DNA of 64,000 bases from Synechococcus sp. LA31 (GCF_018502385.1 NZ_CP075523.1:1178001-1242000); one strand, 5' to 3'. Positions 27,346 through 37,238 are shown, counted from the stretch's first letter. Numbers and translations: made by a program. Notes: generated by a model not told the origin, from the sequence alone.

Positions 27346-28334
27346 CGCGGTGGATCGAGCAACCAGGCCCGCAGCCAGGATCCGCGGCGATCACCCTGCA
27401 GACGGCGACGGCTGAAATACCAGAGCCGGTTCAAGGCGAAGCTCACCTCGTTGGCGCGGGCCAGCTGCGGATCATCCGCCAGGCTGGCACTCTGCCGGGA
27501 ATTGGCTGCATCCATCGCCTCCAGCCAGGGCACCTGCTCAATCCGCTGCACGGCGGGGTCGGCCTCGAGGCGATCGCGGTAATCGGTGTCTTCCCAATAG
27601 GCGGGCACAAAGGATTCGTCGAACAGGCCGATGCGGTTCCAGGCCAGGGAGGTGATCAGAAAGGCCGAGAAAGCCGCTGGGCGACTGAGCAAGGGGAGCC
27701 ATTGCGGCTGTTCAGGATCGAGAGCGGCGAGGGCCTGAGCCAGAGCCCCGGGGGCAAACACCACATCGTGGTTGGCGATCAACGCAAAAGGCACCGAGGG
27801 AAAGCCCTGCAGGATCGCGTTCCAGGCCTTGCCCACGCCGGCATTGCCGAAGGGGCGTGCCACGTGAACGCGAGCCACGCCGGGCACGCCATCTCTCTCC
27901 AAACGATTCAGCAGCTCACGCACCGGACCAGGCCCGCCGCTGTGATCCACCAGGGCCAGAGTGTCGACGGGCACATCCAAACTGGCCAGGAGCGCCTGCA
28001 AGCGCTCGGGGCCGTTCACGATTGGAACCCCCAGCAGAGGAATGGTGCCGACCATCGCTGGAGATGGCTTGAGCTGCTCAAGCACCTGCCAAAGCTGTTC
28101 CGGAAGACGGTGATCACCGGTGAGCTCTGCCAGGTCTGCCACCGCTTGCCACAGGGCCGGGCGGATGGCGCGTTCGCGGCTGGGAAGGAGCGACAGCTCG
28201 AGGCGAACATCGGCAAACCAGCCGTAGACCAGGCGTGTGGCATCGGCGAGTTGGCCGCGCCTCAGGTATTGGCGCACCTGCTCGAGCCTTTGTTGATCTT
28301 GGCTGGGAGGGAAAGACAATGCGTCAGGGCACAA
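27342..28334 (-). CDS. GT2-like glycosyltransferase with helical N-terminus
   Basis: Up to 330 residues. About 15-95 are TPR-like helices; the rest resembles a GT-A fold: P-L-L-G-V-P-I-V-N-G near 100-109, L-D-V-P-V-D-T-L-A-L-V near 119-129, A-L-I-A-N-H-D-V-V-F near 184-193 in place of a D-x-D, and Y-W-E-D-T-D-Y near 245-251. No ATG fits the N-terminus; the longest start (TTG 28,334) touches a terminator hairpin, so a TTG at 28,319 or a GTG at 28,277 is more likely. Overlaps the downstream GT2 gene. Confidence 0.7.
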   Translation of the reverse strand: MCPDALSFPPSQDQQRLEQVRQYLRRGQLADATRLVYGWFADVRLELSLLPSRERAIRPALWQAVADLAELTGDHRLPEQLWQVLEQLKPSPAMVGTIPLLGVPIVNGPERLQALLASLDVPVDTLALVDHSGGPGPVRELLNRLERDGVPGVARVHVARPFGNAGVGKAWNAILQGFPSVPFALIANHDVVFAPGALAQALAALDPEQPQWLPLLSRPAAFSAFLITSLAWNRIGLFDESFVPAYWEDTDYRDRLEADPAVQRIEQVPWLEAMDAANSRQSASLADDPQLARANEVSFALNRLWYFSRRRLQGDRRGSWLRAWLLDPPR

Positions 28335-28358
28335 AAAAGCCCGGCTGGAAGCCGGGCT
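28333..28358 (-). terminator. Rho-independent terminator after the small secreted protein
   Basis: On the minus strand AGCCCGGCT, GGA-type loop AGCCGGGCT partner, then a run of six T. It lies 22 bases past the stop at 28,380, so the 151-residue protein has its own high-level transcript. Confidence 0.85.
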
Positions 28359-28379
28359 ATTGAGCGATCGCTACAGCGA

Positions 28380-28835
28380 TCAGGCGAGGCGAATTTCTTT
28401 GCGGCTCAGGCCTTCGAAACCTTTGCCATCAGCGCGGATATCGCTGGCTTTGTAGGTGTCGCCCTTGTACTTGAGCTTGTCGCCATCAGCGAAGTCTTTG
28501 ATGGTCACCTTTTTGGCCTTGGCATTGCCGTCAAACTTGACGGTGTCCTTAAAGGAGTCAGATCCAAGCACGAAGTTGGACTTCTTGACCCTGTTGCCAC
28601 CGGTGACGGTGAACTTCTCGGTGATAGCAGCACCACCCACGAAGGAGGAGCTCTTGAAGCTGCCGTCGAGGGTCAGGTTGGGTGCCAGGGTGCTGGTCTC
28701 GACCACGAGATCGGAGAGGGCAGGGCCAGTCACCGACACAGTGGTGGTGGTTCCAGTGGTGGTGATATCAGTACGGGCCTGATCAGCAGCGGGCAGGTTC
28801 GAAACGTTGGTGTCAACAGCTGAGCTGGTAGCCAT
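28380..28835 (-). CDS. Small Thr/Ser-rich protein, likely type I secretion substrate
   Basis: A 151-residue protein without signal peptide or cysteine. Residues 20-60 are rich in Thr, Ser and Val (T-T-T-G-T-T-T-T-V-S-V near 25-35). The C-terminal half repeats short strands around D-S-F-K-D-T-V-K-F-D-G and I-K-D-F-A-D-G-D-K-L-K-Y-K-G, reminiscent of the tail of RTX-like cyanobacterial proteins, and ends in hydrophobic I-R-L-A. The neighbouring HlyD/ABC exporter makes it the natural cargo; this is inference. It has its own strong terminator. Confidence 0.7.
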   Translation of the reverse strand: MATSSAVDTNVSNLPAADQARTDITTTGTTTTVSVTGPALSDLVVETSTLAPNLTLDGSFKSSSFVGGAAITEKFTVTGGNRVKKSNFVLGSDSFKDTVKFDGNAKAKKVTIKDFADGDKLKYKGDTYKASDIRADGKGFEGLSRKEIRLA

Positions 28836-28912
28836 GCGTGCGTTGAGGCAGGTTGCTTATACGTAGAGACAATAAAGTCTGATGATCGTTATTACAACAG
28901 ATTCGTGGCGCA

Positions 28913-30184
28913 ATGCTGACAGACCCGCAGCTGACCACCCTGTTTAACGAGTCGCAGCAGGCTGTGCGACGGCAGCAGTGGCCTGCTGCGATCGAGCTCT
29001 GCAAGCAAGCCGAAGCCCTTGCCCCGCAGGAGTTTAGACTCCCCAACAACCGAGCCAACGCCCACTGGCTGGCTGATGAACCGCACTTGGCCTGGCAGGC
29101 CTACCGCCGCGCCATCCAGCTCGAACCCGCCGATCCACGCCCCTGGCGTGGCCTGGGCAATGCGTTGCGTGATCTAAATCGCTTTGAGCAGGCCCAGCGC
29201 GCCTTTGCGATCAGCCACCAGCTGCAGCCCAGCGCTGAAACCGCCTGGAACCACAGCCAGGTGCTGGTGGGGCTGGAGCGGTTTCAGGAGGCCTGGGAGC
29301 TCAGCGAACAACGCCTTGAGGTGGCTCAGTTCGAAGTGCATCGGCCTGGGCCATCGTTCCAGGGATGGAGCGATCGCACCTCCGAGCCACTGCGGATCTG
29401 GAGCGAGCAGGGCTTCGGCGACACCTTTCAGTTCTTGCGCTGGCTGATTCAACTGGGGAACGAGCGTGTGGAACTGGAGGTGGAGCCTCCCCTCGTTTCC
29501 CTCTTGCAGGAGGGGCTCAGCTGGCTGCCGTGGCCACCGGTGGTGTTCGCTAAACAGGCCAGCACAGACCCCCCGCCTTGCCACGGCTCCTTGATGAGCC
29601 TGCCCAGCCGGCTCGGGGGCGGCACGCTCTCTGAGGAAGCCTTTGCTTCAGGGCCCTACCTGCGCATCGCCCCAGGGGCTCGCCCCAGCGGCAGCTGCGT
29701 CGGCGTGGTGTGGGCCGCTGGCCGCAAGCTCGATGATCCCTTTACCGCCCGCGAATACCGCAAACGCAGCCTCCCCCCCGAAGCCCTCGAGCAGCTGCTC
29801 CGCGGACTCCGCCACCTGGGCTTCGGCACGGTGAACCTGCAGGTGGGATCAGATCGCGACGAGCTCAATCCGGCCCTCGCCGAGTTGTTCGCCGAAGCCC
29901 TCCCCCCCCAAGCCGATTTCCTCGAAGCCGGCCGCCTGATCCAGGGGCTGGACGCCGTGATCACGGTGGACACCGCCATGGCCCACCAGGCCGGTGCCCA
30001 GGGCGTGCCGGCCTGGGTGTTGCTGCCCTGGAGCGCCGATCCCCGCTGGCTGCGCGGCCGCAGCGATAGCCCCTGGTATCCAAGCCTGAGGCTCTTGCGG
30101 CAGCCACCGGAGCGCCAATGGGCGCCGGTGATCGAGCTGCTCCTAGAGCAGCTGCGTACGATCCCGCCAACGGCACGGGCGTGA
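28913..30184 (+). CDS. TPR protein with GT-B (GT9/GT41-like) domain
   Basis: A 423-residue protein transcribed divergently from the small secreted protein. Residues 5-135 hold about three TPR units (e.g. A-Y-R-R-A-I-Q-L-E-P, A-F-A-I-S-H-Q-L-Q-P). The rest resembles the C-terminal half of a GT-B enzyme: G-F-G-D-T-F-Q-F-L-R near 172-181, G-V-V-W-A-A-G near 268-274, and V-I-T-V-D-T-A-M-A-H-Q-A-G near 349-361 as in heptosyltransferase-like and bacterial protein glycosyltransferase-like families. It could glycosylate the adjacent cargo protein; that is a guess from position. Confidence 0.75.
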   Translation: MLTDPQLTTLFNESQQAVRRQQWPAAIELCKQAEALAPQEFRLPNNRANAHWLADEPHLAWQAYRRAIQLEPADPRPWRGLGNALRDLNRFEQAQRAFAISHQLQPSAETAWNHSQVLVGLERFQEAWELSEQRLEVAQFEVHRPGPSFQGWSDRTSEPLRIWSEQGFGDTFQFLRWLIQLGNERVELEVEPPLVSLLQEGLSWLPWPPVVFAKQASTDPPPCHGSLMSLPSRLGGGTLSEEAFASGPYLRIAPGARPSGSCVGVVWAAGRKLDDPFTAREYRKRSLPPEALEQLLRGLRHLGFGTVNLQVGSDRDELNPALAELFAEALPPQADFLEAGRLIQGLDAVITVDTAMAHQAGAQGVPAWVLLPWSADPRWLRGRSDSPWYPSLRLLRQPPERQWAPVIELLLEQLRTIPPTARA

Positions 30185-31263
30185 TGGGGCTGCGATCGCT
30201 GTGGAAGCGGGGATCAGCCCGCCTGCGCCAACCGCTCAAAGCCGGCGTGGACCTGCTGGGCAGCGATCAGGCCTGTTTCCCGCCGCCAAGGCAACTGGGG
30301 CTCAACCTGGCGCCCGCAGCGCCAGCTTGGTCGCTGCAGCGGCTGCGCACGATCGTGGAGCAGCTGATCGAGCAGCCCACCGCTGAACTGATGCTCGAGG
30401 CGCGCTATGGCCGCCATTGCCTCTCGCGCCTCTGGCTGGAAGCCCCCGTGGATCAGCTGGCCGAGCTGTGGCATGGCCCGATCGGCGAGCTGCAGCGGCG
30501 GTTGATTGCCAGCCCCCTGCGCCAGCAACCCCTCAGCCGCGATGAGCGCCGTTGGCGCCACCGGCTACTAGAAGCAATCAGCGCCAGTGAGCCCGCAGCG
30601 GATCGCTGGAATCACCTGCTCGCCCTGCTCGCCTACCTGGAATGCAATCAGCTGCCTGAGGCCGTGAGCGCTGACGCCCTTCCCAGCTGGCTGGCGGAGC
30701 TGAGCGACTGGTGCCCCAGCGGCCGGCAGGAACCCAGGGGCCTGCTGAGCCCGAGCACTGAGGAACGCGAGCCTGAATCCGCAGTGGCGGCATCCCTGCC
30801 CCGGCTGATCGCCACCGGCGGCCAGGAGCTACTCGAGCAACTCAGCCAGGAATCCAGCCAGAAGCGCGGCCTGGGTCTAATCCGCCTGCTCCAGGTGGAT
30901 CCCGATGATCAAGAGGTGATCGACGAGCTCCAGGCCCTGCGCCTGATGCTCGCCCAGCTGCTGCTGGATGTGGATCAGGCCAGCCTGGAAACGCTCTACC
31001 GCTCCCCCATCGGCGATCTCTACCGCCAGCTCGTGCAGAGCAGCCTGATCCGGCGCGAACCCAGCGAGGCCGATCAGGAGCAGCGCGATCAGCTGATGCA
31101 GCTGCTGCTGGAGGCCCATACCGGCCGCGACGACGCCCTGCTGCTGGCGGTGGCCCTGTTTCACCCAATCGAGCGGATCGAGATCAACCTCTCCACCTTT
31201 GAACTCCCCGCCTGGCTCCCTGGTGCCTGGCGCGAGCTCAGCGGTGGAACTCACCCCAGGTGA
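30184..31263 (+). CDS. Helical protein of unknown function with internal duplication
   Basis: A 359-residue protein from the ATG at 30,184, overlapping the upstream stop (TGATG). It is predicted soluble and helical with many Leu, Gln and Glu. Two segments resemble each other: V-D-Q-L-A-E-L-W-H-G-P-I-G-E-L-Q-R-R-L (about 93-111) and V-D-Q-A-S-L-E-T-L-Y-R-S-P-I-G-D-L-Y-R-Q-L (about 262-281), each followed later by L-P-x-W-L. I recognise no family. Its place between a TPR glycosyltransferase and the secretion genes suggests an accessory role. Confidence 0.6.
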   Translation: MGLRSLWKRGSARLRQPLKAGVDLLGSDQACFPPPRQLGLNLAPAAPAWSLQRLRTIVEQLIEQPTAELMLEARYGRHCLSRLWLEAPVDQLAELWHGPIGELQRRLIASPLRQQPLSRDERRWRHRLLEAISASEPAADRWNHLLALLAYLECNQLPEAVSADALPSWLAELSDWCPSGRQEPRGLLSPSTEEREPESAVAASLPRLIATGGQELLEQLSQESSQKRGLGLIRLLQVDPDDQEVIDELQALRLMLAQLLLDVDQASLETLYRSPIGDLYRQLVQSSLIRREPSEADQEQRDQLMQLLLEAHTGRDDALLLAVALFHPIERIEINLSTFELPAWLPGAWRELSGGTHPR

Positions 31264-31507
31264 TCCAGTAAGCGAGCCCGCCCACCAGCGGCACTGACAC
31301 GATCGGCAGCAGCGCCAACACCGTGAGGCTGCGCAAGCCCATCCACCAGGGCACGAGGCAGATCACCACATTCAGCACCACCAACAGCGCGATCTGCACC
31401 CGCCGGCGCTGCAGCTGCGCCTTCAGCCAGGCGCGGCGCCATTGCCTGAGCCGCCGCGGCCGCTCGGCTTCCGGCACGTAGCGCATCCAGGCGCCGGGGC
31501 CCTCCAT
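31238..31507 (-). CDS. Small membrane protein downstream of HlyD
   Basis: An 89-residue protein with a very basic N-terminal third (R-R-L-R-Q-W-R-R-A-W, Q-R-R-R) and two transmembrane helices at about 38-54 and 60-80, so both ends probably face the cytoplasm. Its ATG overlaps the stop of the HlyD gene by one base (TGATG). Family not recognised; likely accessory to the exporter. Confidence 0.6.
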   Translation of the reverse strand: MEGPGAWMRYVPEAERPRRLRQWRRAWLKAQLQRRRVQIALLVVLNVVICLVPWWMGLRSLTVLALLPIVSVPLVGGLAYWITWGEFHR

Positions 31508-32769
31508 CAGCGCATCCTCTCCAACGATTTGAGTTTGTCGTCGAAAAAGGCGGTGAACAGGCTGATGAAGCGCCGCTCCCGCAGCTGCAGATCCGCCGTG
31601 AGGCTCATGCCGGCCGTGAGCGGAATCGAACGGCGCCCCGCTTGCAGCGATTGGCGATCGAGCTGCAGCGTGGCGGGAAAATAGAGGCCGCGCACCTCCG
31701 TACCGAGCACCTCCCGCTGTTGCTCCGGCGGCAACGCATCAGAGCCCACCGCCACCACCTTGGCGCCGATGCGCCCATAGTCGGCCGCTGGGAATGAATC
31801 GAGCGACACCAACGCCTTCTGGCCCGGCTGCACGAAACCGATCGCCGCATTCGGCAAATACACCCGCGCCTGCAACTGCTGTTGCGGCACCACCTTGAGG
31901 ATGGGCTTGGCGCTATCGGCCAGCACCGCCCCGGGCGTGACCGCCACATCAAACGCAACCCCCGCCACCGGCGCCCGCAGCTGCGACAGCGAGATCAGCC
32001 GCTTAGCATCACTCACTTGCTGCTGCAGCGCGGCGATCTGCCGCAGATTGGCCTCAATCCGATTGCGCAGCTCCAGCTCACCGGAAGCCTCGCCGGCATT
32101 GCCCATCGCCTCCACGCGCTTGAGCTCAGCCTGGGCTTCCTGCAAATCGCTGCGCTGCTGATCAGCCCGCTCCTGCACATCAATCAACGCCACCGCACTC
32201 AGGGCACCGCTGCCCACCAGCGAGCGGTAGCGCCGGGCAATCTCGTCTGAGGCTTTCAGGCTGCGCTCCAGGCTCGCCACCCGTGTGCGCGCCCGGAGAA
32301 GCTCCTGGGCTGAGGCCTCGCGCCGGCCAATCAGCAGTTCGCGCTGCTTCTGCAGTGCCAGGCGCTGATTGGCCGTGAGCCCCGCCGCTGGCTCTTCGCC
32401 CAAGGCTGCCTGATAGATCCTGTTCTCGTTCTGCAGCCGCTCCAACACCGAGCGGCCCGAGTCGAGCTGTTGCCTGGCCTGGCGCAAATCCATCTGCACC
32501 AACAATTGGCCCGGGGTCACCTCCGCCCCATCACGCACCAACACCTGCTCCACCACCCCCGCTGCCGGTGCCCGAATCACCCGCACCTGGCCGATCGGCT
32601 GCAACTTGCCCTGCACCGCGATCGTTTCCTGCAGCGGCGCCACCACCATCCAGAGCACGCCGCCTGCGGTGGCAGCCACACCGCTCCACACCAACAACGA
32701 CGAGGCCTGGCGCCGCTTGCGCAGCAGCACCGGCTGATTGAAGCTCCAGGATCGCTGCTGCTCAGCCAC
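31507..32769 (-). CDS. HlyD-family membrane fusion protein (type I secretion)
   Basis: A 420-residue periplasmic adaptor starting at a GTG next to the ABC gene stop. One N-terminal membrane helix at about 25-45; a lipoyl half-motif V-Q-G-K-L-Q-P-I-G near 52-60; long coiled coil about 95-260; second lipoyl half with L-R-A-P-V-A-G-V near 268-275; then the beta-barrel domain (V-Y-L-P-N-A-A-I-G-F). It links the ABC exporter to an outer-membrane TolC-like protein, which is not in this window. Confidence 0.87.
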   Translation of the reverse strand: MAEQQRSWSFNQPVLLRKRRQASSLLVWSGVAATAGGVLWMVVAPLQETIAVQGKLQPIGQVRVIRAPAAGVVEQVLVRDGAEVTPGQLLVQMDLRQARQQLDSGRSVLERLQNENRIYQAALGEEPAAGLTANQRLALQKQRELLIGRREASAQELLRARTRVASLERSLKASDEIARRYRSLVGSGALSAVALIDVQERADQQRSDLQEAQAELKRVEAMGNAGEASGELELRNRIEANLRQIAALQQQVSDAKRLISLSQLRAPVAGVAFDVAVTPGAVLADSAKPILKVVPQQQLQARVYLPNAAIGFVQPGQKALVSLDSFPAADYGRIGAKVVAVGSDALPPEQQREVLGTEVRGLYFPATLQLDRQSLQAGRRSIPLTAGMSLTADLQLRERRFISLFTAFFDDKLKSLERMR

Positions 32770-35655
32770 CTAGCTCAGGCCCTCCTGGTTTTGGCTCTGA
32801 TGGAGTGCGTAGTACCAGCCGCGTTGCTGCATCAGCTGGCTGTGGCTGCCGCGCTCCATGATCGCGCCCTGATCCATCAACACGATCAGGTCCGCCGGCC
32901 GCACGGTGGAGAGCCGGTGGGTGATGAAAAACACCGTGCGGCCCCGGAACGCCTCAAACAAGTTGAGGCACACCTGGCGTTCCGTGCGCGCATCGAGGGC
33001 ACTGGTGGCCTCATCGAGGATCAGCAAGCGCGGGTTTTGCAGCACGGCCCTGGCCAGGGCCAGGCGCTGGCGCTGACCGCCCGAGAGCCCGGCGCCCCGC
33101 TCACCCACGCTGGAGCTGTAGCCCTTGGGCATTGCCATGATGAAGTCGTGGGCGCAGGCAAGGCGAGCGGCGCGAATCAAATCATCGGTGCTGGCATCGG
33201 GTTTCACCAGCAGCAAGTTGTCGCGGATGGTGCCATCAAAGAGAAGGCTGTCTTGTGGCACCACACCGATCTGACGGCGCAGGGAATAGAGCTCCACCTT
33301 GTTGATATCCAGCCCATCGATCAGCACCTGGCCTTCTTCCGCTTTGTAGAAACGCGGCAATAGCTTGAGCAGGGTGCTCTTGCCGCTGCCTGATCCCCCC
33401 ACCAGGCCCACAAAGGTGCCCGCTGGCACCTCCAGGTCAATGCCATGCAGCACCCGCGGTGCATCCACATCAAAGCGGAAGCTCACCCCCTGGAAAGCCA
33501 CATCGCCTTTAAGCGGTGGCATCGGGATATTGGTGGCTTCTTCCTCGCTCTGCTCGGTTTGGCGATCCACGATGTCGCCCACCATCTTGATCTGCTCGGT
33601 GCTCATCTTGAACTGCTGCCAGGTCTGCACCAACTGCACCATCGGCCGGGTCACATAACTGCTAATGATCCGGAACGCAAAGAATGCGCCCAAGGTGAGC
33701 TGGCCCTTCATCACAAACCAGATACCAAAGCCCACCACCAAAATGCCGTTAAGCTCATTGATGAAATTGGCCAGCGACGACACCGTTTCATTGGTAACGC
33801 GAAGCTTGAAGTCTTCGCCGATGAAGCGGCTGTAGCGGGTCTGAAATTCCCAACGGGTTTTCAGCTCGGCATTCTGGGATTTGATCGTTTGGATGCCGCC
33901 AATCGCTTCGGTGAGGAAGGCATAGGTTTTCACCGCCTCGCCAATCGAGCGCTCGATCATGCTCTCCACAATCGGATTGCTGACCAGCGCCAGGATGATG
34001 ATCAACGGCAGGGTGGAGAGCGTCACCAACGTGAGCGGCGGATTCAACGCCACCAGCACCACGATGTAGAGCAGCGAAAACAGAAAATCCACCAAGGTGG
34101 TGAGGCTCTGGCCGATCAGAAACTCCCGCAACCGGTCCAGCTGGTTGAAGTAGTACGTCACCTGGCCCACCGGGCGGCTATCGAAGAAGCCCTGGGGCAG
34201 CCGCACCAAGCGATCGAGGATGGAGCCCTTGGTGGCCTGATCCACCCGATTGGCCACATCCGTGAAGATCAAGCTGCGCAGCGTGCGCACCACCGCCCCC
34301 ACCAGCGATGCCAGAAACAGCAGCGCCGAGATGCTCAACAGCGCCCCGAAATTTTCAAAGCGGGCCACCTGATCCACCAGCACCTGGATCCCCAGGGGCG
34401 TGGCTAGGGCCAGCAGGTTCACCACAAACGAGGCGGCAAACACCTCAATCAGCTCGCGCCGATGCTCGGCCACATAGGGCGTGAACCAGCCCCAGCTGAA
34501 GCGGCGGCTCTTACTGATCGGCGTGCGCTCAAGCAACAGCAGCTCCAGTTCACCGTCTTCAGCGGTGAGCTCCGCCAGGGGGATCCGCAGCGGCCCCAGC
34601 TCCGGATCGAGCACCCGGGCCAAACCATCGGGATCAACCCCATCGAGCACGCCTAGTTGCCCCTCCTGGGCAAGCACGGCCGGCGGCTGCACCCGCGCCA
34701 GGCGATCGAGCGGCAGCGTGGCCATCACCACCCGCAGCCCCATGGAGCTGAGCAGCTGGCCCACGTTCACCAGGTTGAGGCGGTCCTGCTGCTGCAGGGT
34801 GGCGTCGATCTGATCGAGCAGCGCTTCGCGATCGAACGGCACCTGCAACTGCTCGGCAACGCCTTCACAGATGGCCAGCGGCGCCAAGCGCGGCCCCACG
34901 GCCTGGGGCACCCGCAGGGGATTGGCGGCCGCCTCGGCACTCGGAGCTGCCATGGAGGGGGCGAGCGCATAAAAGCCGTCTGGGGCCTCGGGCTCAGGTG
35001 TCGATCCCTCCTCCAGAGGCGCGTCAGAAGCGGACGCTTTTGCAACGGACGTCTCCCCTGGCGGGTCGGACAGGGCAGGAGGCTTCGGCAGGCCGATTAG
35101 CCGCTGCTCGCCGTTCCACACACTGGGGCGCCAAACCAGGCTGCGATTGCCATTAGGGCTTCCCAGCCGGGCTAGCTGCTGCAGCTCCAGCCCATGCTCG
35201 AGCCAATGGCGCCAGGCCAGATCAGCGCGCAGCTCCTGCACCAACGCCAGGTGCAACTCAATCGGACTCAGCTGCTCTTCAAACCAAACCCGCAACTGAG
35301 GTGCTTCTTCCAACAGAGCCAGGAACACCGGCGCTGGGATCCAAATCAGTTCGGCTTCCGCTGACGCCACCTGCAGCTGTTCACCGCTCAGCCCCGACAG
35401 CACGCCAAACCAACCCGCCATCTCGCCGGGGCCGAGGCGCGCCAGGCTGCGCAGCCCCGCCTGCAAGGGGTCCACACCGAGCACGCGCAACTGGCCGCGC
35501 AACACCACCGCCATCCCCAGCCCTGCTTGTTCATGGGCCTGCAGCACCTGGCCGAGCCGGCAACGGCGTAGCTGCAGCTGCGGTTGCAGCACCCGCAAAC
35601 GATCAGCCGGCAGCTGATCGAACGGGGCCATGGAGCTGAGGTTGAGCGTGCTCAT
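32770..35655 (-). CDS. Type I secretion ABC exporter with cNMP-type N-terminal domain
   Basis: From the ATG at 35,655 (overlapping the upstream stop, ATGA) 961 residues. About 8-135 resemble a cyclic-nucleotide-binding-type beta roll ([25 protein letters not shown]). A Pro/Ala-rich linker to about 245 is followed by a second helical domain (about 260-375) at the place of the C39 domain but without Cys/His, hence protease-dead. Six membrane helices start near 403. The ATPase has Walker A at 753-761 (G-G-S-G-S-G-K-S-T), L-S-G-G-Q at 857 and L-D-E-A-T-S-A-L-D near 880. Exports an unprocessed protein, probably the one at 28,380. Confidence 0.88.
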   Translation of the reverse strand: MSTLNLSSMAPFDQLPADRLRVLQPQLQLRRCRLGQVLQAHEQAGLGMAVVLRGQLRVLGVDPLQAGLRSLARLGPGEMAGWFGVLSGLSGEQLQVASAEAELIWIPAPVFLALLEEAPQLRVWFEEQLSPIELHLALVQELRADLAWRHWLEHGLELQQLARLGSPNGNRSLVWRPSVWNGEQRLIGLPKPPALSDPPGETSVAKASASDAPLEEGSTPEPEAPDGFYALAPSMAAPSAEAAANPLRVPQAVGPRLAPLAICEGVAEQLQVPFDREALLDQIDATLQQQDRLNLVNVGQLLSSMGLRVVMATLPLDRLARVQPPAVLAQEGQLGVLDGVDPDGLARVLDPELGPLRIPLAELTAEDGELELLLLERTPISKSRRFSWGWFTPYVAEHRRELIEVFAASFVVNLLALATPLGIQVLVDQVARFENFGALLSISALLFLASLVGAVVRTLRSLIFTDVANRVDQATKGSILDRLVRLPQGFFDSRPVGQVTYYFNQLDRLREFLIGQSLTTLVDFLFSLLYIVVLVALNPPLTLVTLSTLPLIIILALVSNPIVESMIERSIGEAVKTYAFLTEAIGGIQTIKSQNAELKTRWEFQTRYSRFIGEDFKLRVTNETVSSLANFINELNGILVVGFGIWFVMKGQLTLGAFFAFRIISSYVTRPMVQLVQTWQQFKMSTEQIKMVGDIVDRQTEQSEEEATNIPMPPLKGDVAFQGVSFRFDVDAPRVLHGIDLEVPAGTFVGLVGGSGSGKSTLLKLLPRFYKAEEGQVLIDGLDINKVELYSLRRQIGVVPQDSLLFDGTIRDNLLLVKPDASTDDLIRAARLACAHDFIMAMPKGYSSSVGERGAGLSGGQRQRLALARAVLQNPRLLILDEATSALDARTERQVCLNLFEAFRGRTVFFITHRLSTVRPADLIVLMDQGAIMERGSHSQLMQQRGWYYALHQSQNQEGLS

Positions 35656-37238
35656 GCCGCCACCTCGAAGCCCTTTGGCAACGGCAGGGGCGGCAGCACC
35701 TCGCCCGCCAGGATCTGGCGCGTGCGCTCCTCCATCCACGCATCCAGCAGCTCTTGCAGCAGCCGTTGGCGCAGCGGCTCATCGAGAGCTGCCATCGACG
35801 CCGTTTCCAGCCGCAGCACCACCCACACACCCGCCACCTCAAACGGAGGCCAGAGCTGACCCGGCTTGCCGCTGCGCAGCCGGCTCGCTAATTCCGGGTG
35901 CTGATCGCCAAGCGGTTCGGGGCCGATCTGGCCCCGGCTTTCGGTTTCACGCCCGAGGCTGTGCAGCGCCGCCAGATCAGCAAACAGCGCCTCCCCCTCG
36001 CGGATCTGCTGGTAGAGCTCCTCGGCCAGCCCCTGCTCGTTCACCTGCAGCACTGAATACACCACCCGATCCAGATCGGCCTTGCGCTCCAGGTAGCGCA
36101 GCTCCACTTCATCGCCAAAGCAGAGCTCGCAAAAGCGCTGCAGCCGAGCTTGGCGCTCAAGGCGCTGTTGACGGAGAGTGAGCTCCTCCCGCTCGCGCGC
36201 ATCACGCGGGTCGAGGCCCTGATGGTCATCGCGCCAGCTCTGTGCCTGTTGTTGATGCAACGCTTCGATGCGCTCGTTGCTGAGCCCAACGGCACGCACC
36301 GCCTCATCCAGCACCAAGGCTTGCGCCAAGGCCAAATTCAGCCCTTGGGTGTCGAGCAACTGCTGCAGGTGTTGGAGCGAAAGCCGGGGCTGGCCGGCGG
36401 GAAGCTCCACCCAGGAATCAAGGGCAATGGGTGCCACCTCGGACACAGAGGCGAGCGCCACAGCCTGTTGATGCAGCAGCTGCAGAGCTTGCAGAGGCTG
36501 AAGCGCCCAGGCAGCTCGATAGTTGAGCTCGGGGGGGGAACGGACTTCAAAGAGCTGGCGTTGGCGACCGGCCTCCAGAGCCGAGCCGGCACTCGCCGGA
36601 TGGCGCAGCAACACCGCTTGCACATCGGGCACCACCGTGGCGGATCCCTCAGTGGAGAGCAGCTGCGTGACCGCACCGTGATGCAACAGGCAGCCCGCAA
36701 GCTGCTCATCGCTGAGGCTGGCCATGAGGCCCTGGCTCAACGCATAGCCGCAGGAGAGCAACACTTGCTCCGATAACGGCTGCTGTGGATCCAGAAAAGC
36801 CCGGGCCGGCTCCACAAAACAGTGATCCGCATCCACATGCAGCGGCAGCACCTCCCAGATCGCTAACCGTGCCGCACTGAGCTGTTGCAAAGCCGTGGGG
36901 AGGAAGGGAGAAAGCCAATCGTCGTCGTCGATTGGGATCACCCAGGCGGCCTGGCGTAGCTGAGCCATCAGCTCAGGTGTGATCGCCACATCGCCGTCCA
37001 TCGCCACGGGATTGAGCAACAGCCCAGCACCCCCCGCCTGCCAACTGGCTGAGGCAATCGCGGCCAAGCCAGCGCGGTAGTGCTGAAACAAAAAAGCTGA
37101 ATTGCGGGCCCGCCACTGCTCGAGGAGCCGTGCAATCGGATGGGCCTGCGCAAAATGGCTGGCCTCGCTCTGCCACTCTGCGGCTTGCCAGTCCACCGCC
37201 CGCCGGCAGAACACCACCACCCCGGAACCCTGTTGCAT
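35652..37238 (-). CDS. Fusion of glycosyltransferase-like domain and parvulin-like (PpiC) domain
   Basis: 528 residues from the ATG at 37,238 (a TTG at 37,256 is possible). The N-terminal ~240 residues look like a GT-A domain: V-V-V-F-C-R-R start, V-I-P-I-D-D-D-D-W-L-S-P near 100-111 as donor/metal site. From about 265 the protein resembles cyanobacterial secretion-linked peptidyl-prolyl isomerases: helical region, then G-E-A-L-F-A-D-L-A-A-L-H-S near 406-418, G-Q-I-G-P near 427-431 and W-P-P-F-E-V near 453-458. No signal peptide, so it acts in the cytoplasm, perhaps holding and modifying the cargo before export. It overlaps the exporter gene. The fusion is unusual. Confidence 0.72.
   Translation of the reverse strand: MQQGSGVVVFCRRAVDWQAAEWQSEASHFAQAHPIARLLEQWRARNSAFLFQHYRAGLAAIASASWQAGGAGLLLNPVAMDGDVAITPELMAQLRQAAWVIPIDDDDWLSPFLPTALQQLSAARLAIWEVLPLHVDADHCFVEPARAFLDPQQPLSEQVLLSCGYALSQGLMASLSDEQLAGCLLHHGAVTQLLSTEGSATVVPDVQAVLLRHPASAGSALEAGRQRQLFEVRSPPELNYRAAWALQPLQALQLLHQQAVALASVSEVAPIALDSWVELPAGQPRLSLQHLQQLLDTQGLNLALAQALVLDEAVRAVGLSNERIEALHQQQAQSWRDDHQGLDPRDAREREELTLRQQRLERQARLQRFCELCFGDEVELRYLERKADLDRVVYSVLQVNEQGLAEELYQQIREGEALFADLAALHSLGRETESRGQIGPEPLGDQHPELASRLRSGKPGQLWPPFEVAGVWVVLRLETASMAALDEPLRQRLLQELLDAWMEERTRQILAGEVLPPLPLPKGFEVAA

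Noticed and set aside
33445-34407. 320-codon plus-strand frame
   Set aside because: Shadow of the ABC exporter gene; no family features.
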